Shown piece by piece: positions 4,700 to 7,104 of a stretch of DNA of 7,104 bases (the stretch's first letter is position 1; every line of letters begins with the position of its first letter). Source of the stretch: Alphaproteobacteria bacterium. GTDB lineage: Bacteria > Pseudomonadota > Alphaproteobacteria > Rs-D84. The notes under the pieces are model-generated. The model was not told the origin of the DNA. It ran no database searches and saw only the letters and a list, made by a program, of their open reading frames with translations. Where the stretch lies: positions 1-7,104 of the forward strand of contig JAIDLK010000055.1 in assembly GCA_029051085.1 (NCBI GenBank), in the 5' to 3' direction. Both the position numbers and the translations under genes were made by a program.

Positions 4700-6679
4700 A
4701 TGACAGAAACATCTACACACACATATGACGCATCAGATATTCAGGTATTAGAGGGGCTGGAGCCCGTTCGCCTGCGCCCCGGAATGTATATTGGCGGCAC
4801 AGACGAAAAGGCGTGGCACCACCTGCCTGTTGAAATCATGGACAACTCGATTGACGAGGCGGTCGCCGGTTTCGCCAAAAAAATTTCTGTAAATTTAATT
4901 GATTCCAAAACAATTGAAATTGCCGACGACGGACGCGGCATTCCCGTGGACGAACATCCCAAATACCCCGGCAAATCCGCATTAGAGGTGATACTTACCA
5001 CCCTGCACTCCGGCGGCAAGTTTAATAATAATGTATATAAGACCAGTGGTGGTCTGCACGGTGTCGGCAGCGCGGTTGTAAACGCCCTGTCGTCAGAAAT
5101 GATTGTAACAATATCGCGCGATGGCTATGAATGGCGCCAAACTTTCTCACGCGGGAAACCGACATGCCCAATGACACGTGGCAATGCCACAAAAAACCAT
5201 GGTACGAAAATACGTTTCACTATTGACGACGCCATTTTCGGCGAAAATGCCGTCTTCAAGCCGGTAAAAATTTACCGAATGGCGCGTGCCAAGGCCTTTT
5301 TGTCAAAAGGCGTAAAAATCGACTGGCATTGCAACCCGGAATTATTGACCGAGGATATGAATATCCCCGCCGATACAACATTTTACTATCCGGGGGGCTT
5401 GGCTGACTTTCTGGCGGAAAAAACGGATAATAAACCTCGCATTCTGCCAAAAATATTCAGCGGCAGCGTAGATTTCCCGGATGATTCCGGTCGCGTTGAA
5501 TGGGCGCTTACATTTTTAACAGATGAAAACGGCGCGGCATCCGACGATGGTTTCTTTGCATCTTACTGTAATACCATCGCAACAATTGACGGCGGCACAC
5601 ATGAAACCGGATTCAAGGGCGCAATTACCCGCGGGATAAAGGCGTATGGCGAAAAAGTCAACAACAAGGCCGCCGCAAATATTATCGGCGACGATGTATT
5701 TGATTCTGTCGCGGCAATTGTTTCCGTGTTCTATAAAACACCGCAATTCTTGGGTCAGACCAAGGAAAAACTATCTAATCCAGAGGTTGCCCGCTATACG
5801 GATGCGGCATTGCGCGACCCTTGGGAAATATTCCTGGCATCCGACCCAAAGACGGCAAACGCAGTACTGGATTTTGTTGTAAATCTGGCAAACGCACGAA
5901 TAAAGACCAAACAGGTCAAGGATGTTGCACGAAAAACCCCAACCAAACGAATCCGCATGCCCGCAAAACTGGCGGACTGTTCCAAACATGGGATAGAAGG
6001 CACGGAGCTGTTTATTGTTGAGGGCGAATCGGCGGGCGGCACAGCAAAACAGGCACGTGACCGCGCAACCCAGGCCATCATGCCCCTGCGCGGCAAGGTA
6101 TTGAATGTTATTTCCAATTCAGACGAACGCTTTGGCAATAACAAAGAATTAAATGAACTGATTGATATTATCGGTGCCGGAACCGCCAAGAACTGGGACG
6201 ACAGCAAACTGCGCTATGAAAAAATAATCGTCATGACCGATGCCGACGTCGACGGCAGCCATATTGCGTCACTGCTAATGGCGTTTTTCTATTCCCATAT
6301 GCCTCAATTGATATACGGCGGCCACCTGTATCTGTCATGCCCGCCCCTGTATAAATTAACACACGGTACGGAATCAATTTATGTGGATACAGACGAACAG
6401 CTTGAAGAACTCAAGAACGGCAAATATAAAAACAAGAAAATTGAAATCTCACGATTCAAAGGTCTTGGCGAAATGATGCCGAACCAGTTAAAAGAGACAA
6501 CAATGTCGCCAAAAACACGCCGACTAATTCGCGTGGAATTACCACCACGTACAGACGACGGACTGGAAGACACCGAAAAAACCCGTACAATCGTGTCGGA
6601 GTTAATGGGTAAAAAACCGGAATTCCGCTTTAAATTCATTACCGAGCACGCCCAATTTGTAAAAGACTTGTTTGTTTAA
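4700..6679 (+). CDS. parE: DNA topoisomerase IV subunit B
   Basis: ParE is the ATPase subunit that with ParC decatenates daughter chromosomes. The 659-residue product has the family's full layout. The GHKL ATPase is at about 1-225, with Glu45 and Asn49 in EIMDNSIDEA, DDGRGIP at 76-82 and the lid GGLHGVG at 117-123. The transducer domain is at about 226-400, with QTKEK at 353-357 supplying the ATP-sensing Gln and Lys. The TOPRIM domain has Glu441 in VEGESAGG and DADVD at 514-518 for metal binding. The C-terminal part includes FKGLGEMMPNQL and ends in FVKDLFV. HIASLLMAFFYSHMPQLI and GHLYLSCPPLYKL favour ParE over GyrB. The TOPRIM signature reads EGESAGGT where EGDSAGGS is usual. ATG at 4700 is the first in-frame start that keeps the family N-terminus; no Shine-Dalgarno is present. 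parC is not in the window. A terminator follows. Confidence 0.93.
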   Translation: MTETSTHTYDASDIQVLEGLEPVRLRPGMYIGGTDEKAWHHLPVEIMDNSIDEAVAGFAKKISVNLIDSKTIEIADDGRGIPVDEHPKYPGKSALEVILTTLHSGGKFNNNVYKTSGGLHGVGSAVVNALSSEMIVTISRDGYEWRQTFSRGKPTCPMTRGNATKNHGTKIRFTIDDAIFGENAVFKPVKIYRMARAKAFLSKGVKIDWHCNPELLTEDMNIPADTTFYYPGGLADFLAEKTDNKPRILPKIFSGSVDFPDDSGRVEWALTFLTDENGAASDDGFFASYCNTIATIDGGTHETGFKGAITRGIKAYGEKVNNKAAANIIGDDVFDSVAAIVSVFYKTPQFLGQTKEKLSNPEVARYTDAALRDPWEIFLASDPKTANAVLDFVVNLANARIKTKQVKDVARKTPTKRIRMPAKLADCSKHGIEGTELFIVEGESAGGTAKQARDRATQAIMPLRGKVLNVISNSDERFGNNKELNELIDIIGAGTAKNWDDSKLRYEKIIVMTDADVDGSHIASLLMAFFYSHMPQLIYGGHLYLSCPPLYKLTHGTESIYVDTDEQLEELKNGKYKNKKIEISRFKGLGEMMPNQLKETTMSPKTRRLIRVELPPRTDDGLEDTEKTRTIVSELMGKKPEFRFKFITEHAQFVKDLFV

Positions 6680-6684
6680 ATAAT

Positions 6685-6714
6685 ACGCCCCGATAACGGG
6701 GCGTTAATATTTTC
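6685..6714 (+). terminator. Rho-independent terminator after parE
   Basis: ACGCCCCG (6685-6692) pairs perfectly with CGGGGCGT (6697-6704) around an ATAA loop, five bases after the parE stop. TAATATTTT follows, so the U-tract is interrupted but present. Confidence 0.8.
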
Positions 6715-6727
6715 CAACCAAAGCCTA

Positions 6728-6755
6728 TTGACACATAAAATATTTGCACTATAGC
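6728..6755 (+). promoter_or_regulatory. Promoter for the 64-residue unknown gene
   Basis: A perfect TTGACA (6728-6733) is followed after 16 bp by TATAGC (6750-6755, 4/6). A start near 6762 lies just downstream of the ATG at 6761, leaving the ATG at 6788 with its GAGGG site as the likely start. Confidence 0.5.
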
Positions 6756-6787
6756 AATATATGAATAAACCAAGAGGGACTCAAAAA

Positions 6788-6982
6788 ATGGCCACAACCA
6801 TCATAGAGTACCTGGACAAGGAAACAAATAAGCCGGTCGCAACCCTATTCCCGACATATTTGCATATCCACGACGGATACGACAATAGTTTTTACACGCA
6901 TTTGAACCATGCATCACGCAAAGATTTGCAGTATCAAATAATGCTGCGCCGCAAAGCATTGGAAAAAGGAAATCAACGATAA
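6788..6982 (+). CDS. Small protein of unknown function
   Basis: I do not recognise this 64-residue product. It is soluble in character, with no signal peptide or membrane segment. It begins with MATTIIEYLDKETNKPVA, has a His/Tyr-rich middle (YLHIHDGYDNSFYTHLNH, about 24-41) and a basic helical tail (RKDLQYQIMLRRKALEKG, about 44-61). The middle might suggest a metal- or nucleotide-contacting patch, but that is speculation. The start at 6788 is favoured over the in-frame ATG at 6761 because GAGGG (6774-6778) lies 9 nt upstream and the promoter places initiation after 6761. It has its own promoter, lies between the parE terminator and a strong terminator, and so seems monocistronic. Good signals on both sides argue that it is a real gene. 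Confidence 0.65.
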   Translation: MATTIIEYLDKETNKPVATLFPTYLHIHDGYDNSFYTHLNHASRKDLQYQIMLRRKALEKGNQR

Positions 6983-6993
6983 AATCAACATAT

Positions 6994-7026
6994 AAACACA
7001 CCCGCCGTTTTGGCGGGTGTGTTTTT
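6994..7026. terminator. Bidirectional terminator between convergent genes
   Basis: AAACACACCCGCC (6994-7006) and GGCGGGTGTGTTT (7012-7024) form a perfect 13-bp stem with a GTTTT loop. On the plus strand it runs into TTTTT (7022-7026); on the minus strand the stem ends in TTT followed by ATAT. It lies 11 nt after the small gene's stop and directly after the stop of the leftward gene at the right edge, serving both. Confidence 0.88.
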
Positions 7027-7027
7027 C

Positions 7028-7104
7028 TTACTGAATTCCGACCTGGAACTCGTCACCGTATCCGGCCACAACCTGACCACGCACGGTACAGCTGATATCT
7101 TCAA
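7028..7104 (-). CDS. C-terminal fragment of an unknown leftward gene (cut by window edge)
   Basis: Reading leftward from the right edge, one frame gives EDISCTVRGQVVAGYGDEF followed by QVGIQ and a TAA stop (7030-7028). Alternating polar and hydrophobic residues suggest beta strands, but 24 residues do not allow a family call. Support for a real gene comes from the stop codon lying next to the strong terminator at 6994-7026, which is oriented correctly for it. One other minus frame is also open over this short stretch but does not stop before the terminator. Confidence 0.55.
   Translation of the reverse strand, partial: EDISCTVRGQVVAGYGDEFQVGIQ

Noticed and set aside
4186..4728. 180-codon plus-strand reading frame across the HAD-like gene and the parE start
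   Set aside because: It is antisense to a gene with good start, motif and terminator signals, lacks a ribosome site, and runs through the divergent promoter region.
6761..6787. ATG at 6761 as start of the 64-residue gene
   Set aside because: It lies at the predicted transcription start with no ribosome site; ATG at 6788 has GAGGG at 9 nt.
1..7104. CRISPR array, insertion sequence, phage or defence cassette
   Set aside because: No spaced direct repeats, transposase motifs, attachment sites or defence-type domains are visible; the inverted repeats are explained as terminators or RNA stems.

Overview
The window is a compact bacterial chromosome segment with moderate GC. It carries housekeeping genes, a few lineage-specific small genes and no visible mobile element. 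Its proteins look alphaproteobacterial: the topoisomerase IV subunit B has that group's style, and a divergent gene starts with a GRSMI prepilin-like motif that I recall, from memory only, in uncultured gut-associated Alphaproteobacteria. That taxonomic placement is an inference. Intergenic regions are AT-rich, with recognisable -35/-10 elements (often an extended TGn -10) and strong GC hairpin terminators, so transcription units can be read directly.

Left to right: a truncated leftward gene (1-31) begins with a probable type IV prepilin signal. It shares a 51-bp divergent promoter region with uvrC (83-1507), a compact nucleotide-excision-repair nuclease. pgsA (1538-2140, phosphatidylglycerophosphate synthase) follows, with its own extended -10 over the uvrC stop and a terminator after it. 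Leftward from there come a small XRE-like helix-turn-helix gene (2192-2470), a structured RNA leader or small RNA with its own promoter and terminator (about 2497-2649), dnaJ (2687-3814), and a degenerate HAD-like gene (3940-4536). The HAD-like gene is divergent from rightward parE (4700-6679, topoisomerase IV subunit B). After a terminator there is a 64-residue unknown gene (6788-6982), then a shared bidirectional terminator, then the C-terminal tail of a leftward gene (7028-7104) cut by the right edge.

The core genes cover DNA repair, phospholipid synthesis, protein folding and chromosome decatenation; apart from the familiar uvrC-pgsA pairing they do not form one pathway. The most unusual part is 2470-2682. 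A strong promoter just after dnaJ starts an RNA of about 150 nt with a perfect 10-bp long-range stem. One arm of that stem overlaps the 5' arm of an intrinsic terminator, and a well-placed ribosome binding site and the HTH gene follow. This geometry fits either a transcription attenuator (riboswitch-like or protein-controlled) or an independent terminated small RNA. I do not recognise it as a known family.
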